The position numbers and the translations under genes are program-made. DNA of 64,000 bases from Gammaproteobacteria bacterium. Its GTDB lineage: Bacteria; Pseudomonadota; Gammaproteobacteria; Pseudomonadales; Cellvibrionaceae. Where the stretch lies: positions 277,110-341,109 of the forward strand of contig SEBV01000009.1 of the NCBI GenBank assembly GCA_004172865.1. The letters run 5' to 3'. Below, in pieces: positions 29,310-38,056 of the stretch (positions are counted from its first letter, which is position 1; every line of letters begins with the position of its first letter). The notes below the pieces were generated by a model, which saw nothing but the letters and a program-made list of their open reading frames with translations, ran no database searches and was not told the DNA's origin.

Positions 29310-30323
29310 ATGATTATTGCCAATGCCCAAATTGCGATGGCCGCCAGCCATGACTACCGTGAAGAGCATCAGGTTGCTGAAAAACTCGACTTTTGGCTTG
29401 CCGCCAAACCCACCGAAGTTGTTACTAAAGAGGATGTAAAAATATCTCGTTGGGATGAACAAGTCAGTATTTCGCCGCAGGGGTTTTCGCTGTCAGAATT
29501 GCGCAGCAGAGGCCAAAGCCTAAATCTCGATACCAAAATGGATTCTCATTCGCGTATTAATCTTTTGATTCTGAAGCAGCTATACGAATCCATTACTGGC
29601 CAGCCGATGAATATGATTGACCCATCGCAAACTCCTGCCAATCCGCTATCCGAAAGCGGCAACACTCAAACGTTAGAGATTGATCAAGCAGTTGCAACAC
29701 CTCCGGCAGCAGTGCAAAAATCCTCAAGTTCGGCTGGCTTCGGATTGGTTTACCAACGCCGAGAACATTATCAGGAACAGGAAAAAATGGAGTTTAAAGC
29801 GGAGGGTCTAGTGCGAACCAAAGACGGTCGCAACATCGCCTTTTCCACGTCGTTAACCATGAGCCGCGATTATTACGAAGAATCCAATCTGAGCATTCGC
29901 GCGGGCGACGCCCGTAAGATTGATCCCCTCGTCATAAATTTTGATGGCAAGGGCGCGGAACTCAGTCAAACGCGTTTTAAATTTGATCTAGACAATGACG
30001 GCACCGAAGAACAAATTGCCAGCTTGCGTTCCGGCAGCGGGTTTTTAGCGCTTGACCGCAATGGCGATGGCATCATCAATAACGGCAGCGAACTTTTTGG
30101 CCCCGCTAGCGGCCAAGGTTTTGCGGAGCTGGCGAAATTCGATGAAGATGGAAATCATTTTATCGACGAAGGCGACAGCATCTACGACAAGCTGCGCATT
30201 TGGAGTTTTAACGAAGATGGCAGCAGTCAATTAGTTGCACTTGGCGATAAACAAATCGGTGCGATTTTTCTTGGCCACGTAACGTCGCCCTTTCAACTTA
30301 AAGATGAAAAAACCAATCGCTAG
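29310..30323 (+). CDS. calcium-binding-type protein, 3' end frameshifted
   Basis: 337 aa as read, no signal peptide. The C-terminal third has three Asp-rich loops of EF-hand/dockerin type: DLDNDG (226-231), DRNGDG (249-254) and DEDGN (277-281), followed by LRIW and a beta segment. The frame stops shortly after FQLKDEK. In the neighbouring frame translation would continue N-Q-S-L-G-E-V-A-N-S-G-I-Y-L to a stop at 30403, the ending expected for this family; the switch is at a run of six A (30307-30312). Function unknown. Good upstream AGAGAGGGA. Confidence 0.75.
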   Translation: MIIANAQIAMAASHDYREEHQVAEKLDFWLAAKPTEVVTKEDVKISRWDEQVSISPQGFSLSELRSRGQSLNLDTKMDSHSRINLLILKQLYESITGQPMNMIDPSQTPANPLSESGNTQTLEIDQAVATPPAAVQKSSSSAGFGLVYQRREHYQEQEKMEFKAEGLVRTKDGRNIAFSTSLTMSRDYYEESNLSIRAGDARKIDPLVINFDGKGAELSQTRFKFDLDNDGTEEQIASLRSGSGFLALDRNGDGIINNGSELFGPASGQGFAELAKFDEDGNHFIDEGDSIYDKLRIWSFNEDGSSQLVALGDKQIGAIFLGHVTSPFQLKDEKTNR

Positions 30324-30403
30324 GCGAAGTGGCGAACTCGGGAATTTATCTTAACGAAAACGGTGAAACTGGATTGGTGCAAGAAATTAATTTAACGGTT
30401 TAG
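30307..30403 (+). other. out-of-frame continuation of the upstream gene
   Basis: One extra A in the A6 run at 30307-30312 would join residue K334 to a 30-residue tail ending ...GLVQEINLTV, stop at 30401-30403. It could be a genuine mutation, a sequencing or assembly error in a homopolymer, or a site of transcriptional slippage. Confidence 0.7.
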
Positions 30404-30422
30404 AAATTAATTAAACTCTCCA

Positions 30423-31343
30423 TTAAATTTCCGCGAGCAGTGCCTCTACTTCAGCTTTTGTCGGTATAGGCGCAACCGCGCCATAACCTTGTGTGGATAA
30501 AGCGGCGCAAATATTTGCATAACGCGCGGCGGTAAAAGGGTCATCTCCTACTACAAGACGCGCAATAAAAGCGCCTCCAAAACAATCGCCAGCGCCCGTG
30601 GCGTCCACCGCGTTAACTTTATAGCCTTCAATTAGTTTGCGCTCGTGTTGAGTGGCAAGATAACAACCTTCGGCGCCGAGTTTAAAGGCAATAATTTTTA
30701 TTCCGTAGGCGAGTAGTTTATCGACAATTGCATCGCGGTCATCGAGCCCAGTAAGCGCGCTAATATCATCCCAACTCGGTAAACAAATATCGCACAGCGC
30801 AAAGGCTTCGTGCATTTTTTCGCGCGCACGTTCAAGCGGCCAAAGTTTGAGACGCAAATTAGTATCGAGTGAAGTGAGCACGTTGTTTTGGCGAGCGTGC
30901 TGCATTGCGAATAATCCGGCATCGCACGCTGATTCACTAATTGCCAAACTAACACCAGAAAGATGCAAAACTTTTGCTGCGCTAATTGTCTGTAAAGGTA
31001 ATTGCGCACGCTGATACAAACTAGCCGCCGAACCTGTGCGCAAATAATCAAAGTGATGCCCAGACTCGTTATGCGAAACAAAATAAACACCTGTCGGTGC
31101 AAGCGCGTTATTTTCTACGTGCTGCGCATTAACAGATTCCGCATACCAAAGATCGCGCAGCTTTTCTCCAAACGCATCACAACCTAGCGCGCTAATAAAG
31201 CCGGTGCCGGCACCCTGACGCGCTGCCGCAATACAAAAATTTGAAGTATCGCCACCATAGCCTTGCAAAAAAAGTAATGGGTTATCGTTGCGTTGATTAA
31301 ATTCAACCATGGCTTCGCCATAAGCCAATATATCTATTTTCAT
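30423..31343 (-). CDS. kdgK: PfkB-family kinase, 2-keto-3-deoxygluconate kinase type
   Basis: Phosphorylates KDG to KDPG with ATP for entry into the Entner-Doudoroff route. 306 aa. GGDTSNFCIAAARQG (30-44), the KDG-specific YFVSHNESGHHFDYLRTGSAAS region (Y87, Y100, R102), DTNLRLKLW (160-168) and the PfkB signature DATGAGDCFGG (247-257) with catalytic D253. These match KDG kinases better than ribo- or fructokinases. Last gene of the eight-gene cluster, 21 bp behind the hexosaminidase. It completes the proposed N-acetylglucosaminate route. Confidence 0.9.
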   Translation of the reverse strand: MKIDILAYGEAMVEFNQRNDNPLLFLQGYGGDTSNFCIAAARQGAGTGFISALGCDAFGEKLRDLWYAESVNAQHVENNALAPTGVYFVSHNESGHHFDYLRTGSAASLYQRAQLPLQTISAAKVLHLSGVSLAISESACDAGLFAMQHARQNNVLTSLDTNLRLKLWPLERAREKMHEAFALCDICLPSWDDISALTGLDDRDAIVDKLLAYGIKIIAFKLGAEGCYLATQHERKLIEGYKVNAVDATGAGDCFGGAFIARLVVGDDPFTAARYANICAALSTQGYGAVAPIPTKAEVEALLAEI

Positions 31344-31364
31344 TTGTTAGTTACTTCGTAAATA

Positions 31365-33773
31365 TTAGTTGTCGTGTTGGGCTGCGTTTAATAAAGCTTC
31401 CACAGAATATGCTGCGGAGATAATCATTTCATTGTCAATTTTTTGCGCGGCAGCAATAGTTTGTTTCGCTGCTAAAAATTCAGCTTGCGAAAGGGGCTTA
31501 TTCCGATCATTTTTTTGTACGAGATCAGTTCCAAGCTGTGCGACGGCATCTACATTTAATAATAGGTTTGCAAGCGGTTTTAAATCATCGCGGCTATTAA
31601 TGAGAGCCGAAGCTTGCGCAGTATTTTTATGCCAGCGTGCAAAGGTAGCCAACAATTCTTTTTTAACAGCACGATCTTTTGGATTTTGTAGCCAGGAATC
31701 CACCCTTAACCGCAACTGACGCGAAAATAAATTTTCTGGTGGTAACGAATCCACAAATTGATCCAAACGATCCGTTCTTGAATAAGTCGCGTTGGTCATT
31801 TTTTCGTGTTGGCGATGATAATACTGCGCTTGCTCCAGCGCTTCCGAAAAAATCTGTAAGGGTTCGATGTTATCGCTGTTTGCCAAGGTTGCTAATAAAT
31901 TTTCGGATGTTATTTTTTGTCGCAGCAAAATAGATTTTTGTGTAACGCTGCCAACAACAGCCAGGCGCTCATACATATTTTGCTCATCGTGCAAATTCGC
32001 TGGTGACCATAAGCGCTCTGCAACAGCAAAACCGCGCGGCCATAAGCGCGTATCAATAACAGATTCGTCGAGAATTTCAGCCCAAAGCGCTATTTCACCG
32101 CCCAAAATTAATTGGTGTTGCTGCGCCGTTAAAGCCGGTGCTTTTATTCCAGTAGGAATATTTGCCAATAATTGCCCGTGCAATTCGAACGCAGCATTTG
32201 CGACTCGTGCAAAGCCGGTAAATTCTTTTTCAGAGTTTTTCCCCGCATGGGGAAAACTTATGGTGAGTGGGCCCATCCAGGTATCCACTGACAGGGTTGT
32301 CAATCCGTTAATAGTTTTTACAGAGCGAAGATCGCGGCGCGATTTATCTTTGAAATCAATAAAACCGCGCTGCTCATTGTTTTTTGCACTAACTAACGTG
32401 AATGATCCAGTTACTGGGCCGCCGCGTTTACGTGCAAAACTGAATGACCATGACTGCGCAATTTCACCCTCAGCAATCAAATCATTTTGTGATGGCAGTG
32501 GCGGTAGCGGATCATTGCGATAGTGATAAGCAGCAGTTTGTGCTTGATCGAGATAAAAGCCGGTGGATAGCAAAGCCTGAAAGCCGTGACTCACTGCGTC
32601 GCTCACCGCATCTGGCCCGCGCCAGGATTGGATAATAATATCCTTCGGTAAATCGGGATGTTGAATTTCATCCCAGCCCACCATTTTGCGTTGATGCTGT
32701 GCGAGAATTTTTACCAAGCGCTGATTAAAATAGGCTTGCAAATCTTGCGGCGATTTTAATTTTTTCTCGCGCATGAATGTTTGTATAGTAGGATTTTTAT
32801 TCCACTCGTCGGAATTTACTTCATCGCCACCCATATGAATATACTCAAAGGGAAATAAAGTCGTTAACTCGCCAATAATTTTTTCGGCGAATTCATAGAC
32901 TTGCTCATTAGCAGGATTCAATGTTGGGCTATGCACGCCCCAACGAATTTCAGATGCGTAGGGGCCAGGGCCGGATAATAATTCCGGGTAGGCAACCGCA
33001 ATAGCGCTGGCGTGGCCGGGCATATCTACTTCTGGCATGACTTGAATGCCGCGCGCCTGCGCGTAAGCAACCACATCGCGAATATCTTGCTGAGTGTAAT
33101 ATTCGCCGCCGGATGTCAATTGATGTAATTTCGGTAACGACTTTAATTCAATGCGCCAGCCTTGATCGTCTGTTAAGTGCCAATGAAATACATTTAATTT
33201 TGCGGCGGCCATAGCATCGAGCTGACGTTTTATGGTTGTGATTGAAAAGAAATGACGCGAGGTATCCATCAAAAATCCACGCCATTTAAAACGCGGGTAA
33301 TCATTGATCGCAACCAAGGGAAGCTTCACAGATTTTTTCTGTTCGCCGATAAGTTGCAGCAAGGTTTCCATTCCGCGATTTACACCAATAGAATTTTCAG
33401 CTGAAAGTTTTATTGTTTTTTTGGAAATGGTTAATTGATAGCTTTCATCCATCGCTTGAATTGAATTTGGATTTTCAATAACCGCATGAGCCACAAGGAT
33501 TTGTAAAATGGATGAAGCATTTTTCGAAGGCGTTAATTCAAAATCAATATTGGTTTGTAATTTTGTGCGCTTCACAAAATTCGTGAGCATTGTGTTGAGT
33601 TGAGCTTCTTCAATACCCTCAATAGAAATTGAAATTTTCTTTGGCAACAAAAATTTACCATCTTGCGCGGTAATTTCTTGTGGGTAAGGCATTAGTGGAT
33701 ATGATTGCTCATTAGTGTTTGCTGTGACGCTAAACGGTAAAAGTAACGCAATCACTAATAAGCAATATTTCAT
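31365..33773 (-). CDS. GH20 beta-N-acetylhexosaminidase
   Basis: 802 aa with a signal peptide (MKYCLLVIALLLPFSVTA). An N-terminal GH20b domain (about 20-155) precedes the TIM barrel (from about 158); catalytic pair D317-E318 in HMGGDEVN, with FHWHLTDDQGWR at 197-207. Releases terminal GlcNAc from chitooligosaccharides, in the periplasm or outer membrane. A beta-sandwich-like insertion (about 450-530) sits inside the catalytic region, and residues about 640-802 form a helical extension. 54 bp after the RidA gene. Here it would split oxidised chitobiose into GlcNAc and N-acetylglucosaminate (inferred). Confidence 0.94.
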   Translation of the reverse strand: MKYCLLVIALLLPFSVTANTNEQSYPLMPYPQEITAQDGKFLLPKKISISIEGIEEAQLNTMLTNFVKRTKLQTNIDFELTPSKNASSILQILVAHAVIENPNSIQAMDESYQLTISKKTIKLSAENSIGVNRGMETLLQLIGEQKKSVKLPLVAINDYPRFKWRGFLMDTSRHFFSITTIKRQLDAMAAAKLNVFHWHLTDDQGWRIELKSLPKLHQLTSGGEYYTQQDIRDVVAYAQARGIQVMPEVDMPGHASAIAVAYPELLSGPGPYASEIRWGVHSPTLNPANEQVYEFAEKIIGELTTLFPFEYIHMGGDEVNSDEWNKNPTIQTFMREKKLKSPQDLQAYFNQRLVKILAQHQRKMVGWDEIQHPDLPKDIIIQSWRGPDAVSDAVSHGFQALLSTGFYLDQAQTAAYHYRNDPLPPLPSQNDLIAEGEIAQSWSFSFARKRGGPVTGSFTLVSAKNNEQRGFIDFKDKSRRDLRSVKTINGLTTLSVDTWMGPLTISFPHAGKNSEKEFTGFARVANAAFELHGQLLANIPTGIKAPALTAQQHQLILGGEIALWAEILDESVIDTRLWPRGFAVAERLWSPANLHDEQNMYERLAVVGSVTQKSILLRQKITSENLLATLANSDNIEPLQIFSEALEQAQYYHRQHEKMTNATYSRTDRLDQFVDSLPPENLFSRQLRLRVDSWLQNPKDRAVKKELLATFARWHKNTAQASALINSRDDLKPLANLLLNVDAVAQLGTDLVQKNDRNKPLSQAEFLAAKQTIAAAQKIDNEMIISAAYSVEALLNAAQHDN

Positions 33774-33827
33774 GGAGCAGTAACCTTTTATAAATTAAAT
33801 AAACCTGTGTTTTTCAATTAGAACACA

Positions 33828-34217
33828 CTAAGGTTTTTTATAAGCCACGCAATCAACTTCTACTTTGCAATCCACAACCATGCTGGATACAACGCATGCA
33901 CGCGCTGGTGGGTTCGCGCCAAAATATTCCATAAATACGCGATTGAATGACATGAAGTCGCGAGGGTCATCCAACCATACGCCGCAGCGCACAACATGCT
34001 CGGGGCCGTAACCGGCTTCGGCGAGAATTGCTAACACATTTTTTATGGTTTGATGGGATTGCGCGACAATTCCGCCATCAATAATTTCACCGTTTACCAT
34101 GGGCACCTGGCCTGAAACAAATAACCAACCGTCCGCACCTGCAGCGCGTGCGAAAGGCAAGTGTTGCCCGCCGGTGCCTTTGCCGCCTTCAACACCAATA
34201 CGTGTAATTTCTGACAT
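33828..34217 (-). CDS. RidA family protein of the catabolic cluster
   Basis: 129 aa from the ATG at 34217, which has a strong GAGAGGA; the longer frame starts at TTG. Family arginine present in NPPARACVVSSMVV. It sits between the deacylase and the hexosaminidase. The probable job is to hydrolyse the enamine/imine released when the cluster's PLP enzyme eliminates water from an amino sugar acid. Distinct in sequence from the housekeeping RidA at 21997. Confidence 0.9.
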   Translation of the reverse strand: MSEITRIGVEGGKGTGGQHLPFARAAGADGWLFVSGQVPMVNGEIIDGGIVAQSHQTIKNVLAILAEAGYGPEHVVRCGVWLDDPRDFMSFNRVFMEYFGANPPARACVVSSMVVDCKVEVDCVAYKKP

Positions 34218-34285
34218 AAAAATCCTCTCTGCTTTCTGATGAAAGCTGTTCAAATTATTAAAAGCTAAAAAAGCTCTTCGAAAAA

Positions 34286-35758
34286 TTAATGAAAACCGTT
34301 ACGCAAATCACGTGAGCGCGGTAAGAATTTTCCCGCGCGCCGGCCGGTTAATTGTTGTTGGTGATAACTTAAAACACCGTTCACCCAAACCGCTTCTATG
34401 CCTTCGGCAACTTGCGCGGGTTTTGAAAAGCTGGCGGTGTCTTTAATCAGCAGTGGATTAAATAAAACTAAATCTGCCGCTAAACCTAAACCGATTCTGC
34501 CACGATCTGATAAACCAAAACGATCTGCCGATAAACTTGTCATTTTGCGCACGGCTTCAGGCAACGAAAATAATGCGAGGTCGCGACTGTAATGGCCGAG
34601 CACGCGCGGGAATGCGCCCCATAAACGCGGATGCGGAAGCGGATCATTGGGTAAACCGTCTGAACCAACCATAGTGAGTGGGTGCGATAAAATATTGCGC
34701 ACATCCGCTTCACTCATGCCGTGATATACCGCGCCTGCTGGTTGCAATTTTTGTGCGGCGTCCAGCAAATTTATTTGCCATTCGCCAGCAATAGCTTTTA
34801 AGGTGCGGCCACTCATTTCTGGATGCGGCGTGCTCCAGGTAATCACAATATCGAAATCTTCTGTGACTTGTTTTAAATCGAGCGTGGATGAACTCGCGGA
34901 GTAGGGATAACAATCGCAACCGACGGGGTGAGCTTTTGCGAGGCTTTCAATTTTGGAAATAATTTCGCCGCTGCGTCCCCAGTTGCCTGCGCCTGCGCAT
35001 TTCAAATGCGAAATAATTAATGGCGATTGCGCGTAGGTGCTGATATCAAATGCTTCATTGATGGCGTCGATAATGCCGTCAAATTCGGTACGCAAATGTG
35101 TAGTGTAAACACCACCAAATTCATTTAACACTTGCGCAAGCTTTTTAACTTCTTGTGTATCGCTTGCGATGGCAGAAGCGTAAGCCAAACCGGTTGATAA
35201 GCCTAAGGCGCCTTCGGCTAACGCCGCGCGCAATTGTTCGCGCATTTTTTCAATTTCTTCTTCAGACGCAACCCGGTCGAGTGTGTCCATATGATTTTGG
35301 CGCAAGGTGGTGTGGCCAATAAGTGCCGCAACATTTACCGATGGTTGTGCTGCATTTACGGCGGCGCTGTATTCAGAAAATTTTGTGTAAATAAATTCTT
35401 CGTTGCTGCCAAGCAAGGTCATAGGATCTGGCGGTGTGCCTGAAATAATGGCGGGGCTTGCGCTGATTCCACAGTTGCCAACAATCACAGTGGTAATGCC
35501 TTGTGAAATTTTTGGCAGCATATCTGGTTGGCGAATTACGTGAATATCGTCGTGCGTGTGCACATCAATAAAACCTGGTGCGAGCACACAGCCATTCGCG
35601 CGCACATGATTGGCCGCGCTGAGATGTTGCAAATCGCCAATAGCGACAATCACACCATTTTTAACGGCGACATCGGCTTTAAATTGTTTATCACCGGAGC
35701 CATCAATAATAATCGCACCGCTAATAATCACATCGTACAACCCAGCTTTTTCACTCAT
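34286..35758 (-). CDS. D-aminoacylase-type deacylase, probable N-acetyl-D-glucosaminate deacetylase
   Basis: 490 aa amidohydrolase, cytoplasmic. Metal ligands fall at the positions known for N-acyl-D-amino-acid deacylase: H67 and H69 in DVHTHDD, C96 in GNCGIS, then H in THLRTEFD and SHLKCAG, and D in GSDGLP. The family removes acyl groups from N-acyl-D-amino acids; in this cluster the likely substrate is N-acetyl-D-glucosaminate, a 2-acetamido acid of D-like configuration (inference). 12 bp after the rpiR-type gene. Confidence 0.88.
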   Translation of the reverse strand: MSEKAGLYDVIISGAIIIDGSGDKQFKADVAVKNGVIVAIGDLQHLSAANHVRANGCVLAPGFIDVHTHDDIHVIRQPDMLPKISQGITTVIVGNCGISASPAIISGTPPDPMTLLGSNEEFIYTKFSEYSAAVNAAQPSVNVAALIGHTTLRQNHMDTLDRVASEEEIEKMREQLRAALAEGALGLSTGLAYASAIASDTQEVKKLAQVLNEFGGVYTTHLRTEFDGIIDAINEAFDISTYAQSPLIISHLKCAGAGNWGRSGEIISKIESLAKAHPVGCDCYPYSASSSTLDLKQVTEDFDIVITWSTPHPEMSGRTLKAIAGEWQINLLDAAQKLQPAGAVYHGMSEADVRNILSHPLTMVGSDGLPNDPLPHPRLWGAFPRVLGHYSRDLALFSLPEAVRKMTSLSADRFGLSDRGRIGLGLAADLVLFNPLLIKDTASFSKPAQVAEGIEAVWVNGVLSYHQQQLTGRRAGKFLPRSRDLRNGFH

Positions 35759-35770
35759 GTAAATTGCCTG

Positions 35771-36658
35771 TTAATCGCCGAGAGGCAGACGATTGTTGCC
35801 GCCACCGCGGTATTCATCCAACGCAAATTTCACGCGGCGTAATAATTCTTTGCTGTGATCGCGACGCGTTAAAGCTAATTCGGTTGCAAGCACGTCTATG
35901 GCGAACAAAATGCCGTAGCGCGAGGCCGATGGCTTGTAAATAAAATCGGTTTCTTCGGTTGTAACGGGCAACACTAAATCGGCTTTTTTTGCGAGCGGCG
36001 AATTAGGATCAGTAATCACAATAATGCGCGCGCCGTATTCGTGGGCGATGTCCGCAACTGATAATAATTCGGGTGTGACGCCGGTGACGGATAAAATAAT
36101 AAGCACATCATTCGGCGTCATAGTCGCCGCTAAAATACGCAGCACTACTGGGTCGTTGTAAGCAGCGACTGCAAAACCTAAACGCGCTAAACGAAATTGG
36201 GTTTCGTCGGCGAGCATCGTCGAACCACCGCCCATACCGGCAACATAAATCATGCGCGCCGAGGTGATGTGTTGCACTGCTTGTTGGAAATCGGCTTCTA
36301 CAAAATGCGCAAGATTTGCGCGCAAGGTCGTTTCAACTTCACTGCAAATTCGCGTGTAAAACGCGCTCTCGTCCGAGCTTGCGGCTTCGCTGGAGGCATC
36401 ACTTAAAAAACGCGAGCCCACTGCATTTGCGGATGCGAGTTTTAATTTCAAATCGCGAATATCTGTGCAGCCAACGGATTTAGAAAAACGCGAAATGGTT
36501 GAAATACTCACGCCGGCTTTTGCGGCAATTTGGTCTATGTTGGCGGCGGCGGCGAAAGCGATATCCGCGAGAATGGCATCCGCCACTTTTTGTTCGGTGC
36601 TCGACAATTTATCGCGGCAGCTGCGAATGTGGTAAACAATATCGAAAAGAGAATTCAT
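35771..36658 (-). CDS. RpiR/HexR-family transcriptional regulator
   Basis: 295 aa: N-terminal RpiR HTH (residues about 1-75, IDQIAAKAGVSISTISRFSKSVGC) and C-terminal SIS sugar-phosphate-binding domain (about 120-255, VAGMGGGSTMLADE... and IILSVTGVTPELL...). Regulators of this family respond to phosphosugars; HexR responds to KDPG, which is the predicted end product here. Lies inside the cluster it presumably controls. AAAGGA precedes the ATG. Confidence 0.92.
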   Translation of the reverse strand: MNSLFDIVYHIRSCRDKLSSTEQKVADAILADIAFAAAANIDQIAAKAGVSISTISRFSKSVGCTDIRDLKLKLASANAVGSRFLSDASSEAASSDESAFYTRICSEVETTLRANLAHFVEADFQQAVQHITSARMIYVAGMGGGSTMLADETQFRLARLGFAVAAYNDPVVLRILAATMTPNDVLIILSVTGVTPELLSVADIAHEYGARIIVITDPNSPLAKKADLVLPVTTEETDFIYKPSASRYGILFAIDVLATELALTRRDHSKELLRRVKFALDEYRGGGNNRLPLGD

Positions 36659-36681
36659 TAACTTTCCTTTAACTGAAAGCG

Positions 36682-38043
36682 TTAAATAACGAGTGCTAAT
36701 AGCGAGACAAACAAGAGCGCGACTAGCGAAATAATGGTTTCCAAAACTGTCCAGGTTTTCAAAGTCTGGGCGACCGTCATGTTGAAATATTCTTTGATTA
36801 ACCAGAAGCCGCCATCGTTGACGTGCGACAAAATTAACGAACCGGCGCCGGTAGCAATCACTAATAATTCAGGATGAGGATAATGCGCCGCCACAGCGAT
36901 GGGAGCAACTATGCCTGCCGCCGTGCTCATGGCGACCGTGGCCGAACCGGTTGCGACGCGAATCAGTGCGGCCAAAATCCAGCCCAAAAATAATGGCGTT
37001 ATTTGCATGCTGGCTGAGAGGGTAACAATTTCTTTGGCGATGCCAGCATCTACCAAAATACGATTTAAGCCACCGCCTGCGCCGACTAATAAAGTGATTC
37101 CCGCCGTAGGTGCTAAACATTCTTGCGAGAATTTTAAAATTTGATCGCGACTAAATCCGCGTGCAATTCCGAGAGTAAAAAAGCTGACCACAGTCGCGAT
37201 AAGTAGCGCTACCACCGAATTCCCTATAAAGCGCAAAGCACTGTATAGATCGGAATCTGGCGCAGCCAGCTTATCGGCCCAGCCACCGACAAGCATAAGA
37301 ACTACAGGTAGGAGTATGGTCAGCAGAGTAATACCGAAGCCGGGGAAAGTCTGCTGGGTATCTTGCTGGATAAACTCGCTCGCTAAGGGATTTACCAAAG
37401 GTAGATCCACTCGCGGGGCGATAAACTTTGCAAACAAAGGGCCTGCAATAATGGCAGTGGGGATGCCGACGATTAGCGCGTAAAACAAGGTGCGCCCAAC
37501 GTCCGCCTGATATTCACCTACCGCAATCATGGCGGCAGGATGGGGTGGAACCAAACCGTGTACCACTGAAAGCCCGGCAACCATGGGCAAGCCGACCATC
37601 AACATAGACGTGCCGGTGCGGCGGGCGACGTTAAAGGCGATGGGCACGAGCAACACAAAACCCACTTCAAAGAAAATCGGCAAGCCGACTAAAAATGAAA
37701 TGCAGAGCATGGCCCAATGCACATTCTTTTCGCCGAAGGATTTAATCAGCGTGCGCGCGATTTGCTCGGCGCCGCCGGATTCCGCCATCATTTTGCCGAG
37801 CATGGTGCCGAGGGCGACAATTAAAGCGATGTGCCCAAGAGTTTTACCAACGCCCGCTTCGTAAGACGCCACTATATCTTTTGCGGGCATACCCGCCGCC
37901 AATGCCAAGCCGAGCGATACCAGAATCAAAGTGATAAATGGATTGATTCGGTAGCGCGCAATCAGCAGAATCAGCGCGAACACGCTGATCAGCGCATACA
38001 CGAGTAGCCATTGGCCCGGAGTGAAAAATGTTGTGGCGAGCAT
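36682..38043 (-). CDS. GntP-family gluconate-type permease
   Basis: 453 aa integral inner-membrane proton symporter with about 12-14 hydrophobic segments. Family phrases seen: LVGLPIFFEVGFVLLVPIAF, MVAGLSVVHGLVPPHPA and the C-terminal GSLILSHVNDGGFWLIKEYF. GntP carriers transport gluconate and related sugar acids, so an N-acetylglucosaminate or glucosaminate substrate fits the cluster. 13 bp after the deaminase gene and 23 bp before the regulator. Confidence 0.93.
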   Translation of the reverse strand: MLATTFFTPGQWLLVYALISVFALILLIARYRINPFITLILVSLGLALAAGMPAKDIVASYEAGVGKTLGHIALIVALGTMLGKMMAESGGAEQIARTLIKSFGEKNVHWAMLCISFLVGLPIFFEVGFVLLVPIAFNVARRTGTSMLMVGLPMVAGLSVVHGLVPPHPAAMIAVGEYQADVGRTLFYALIVGIPTAIIAGPLFAKFIAPRVDLPLVNPLASEFIQQDTQQTFPGFGITLLTILLPVVLMLVGGWADKLAAPDSDLYSALRFIGNSVVALLIATVVSFFTLGIARGFSRDQILKFSQECLAPTAGITLLVGAGGGLNRILVDAGIAKEIVTLSASMQITPLFLGWILAALIRVATGSATVAMSTAAGIVAPIAVAAHYPHPELLVIATGAGSLILSHVNDGGFWLIKEYFNMTVAQTLKTWTVLETIISLVALLFVSLLALVI

Positions 38044-38056
38044 CGTCAGGTATCGC

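Noticed and set aside
31867..32523. 218-codon plus-strand frame inside the hexosaminidase gene
   Set aside because: Antisense to an intact GH20 gene with catalytic residues; no ribosome-binding site and no recognisable protein.
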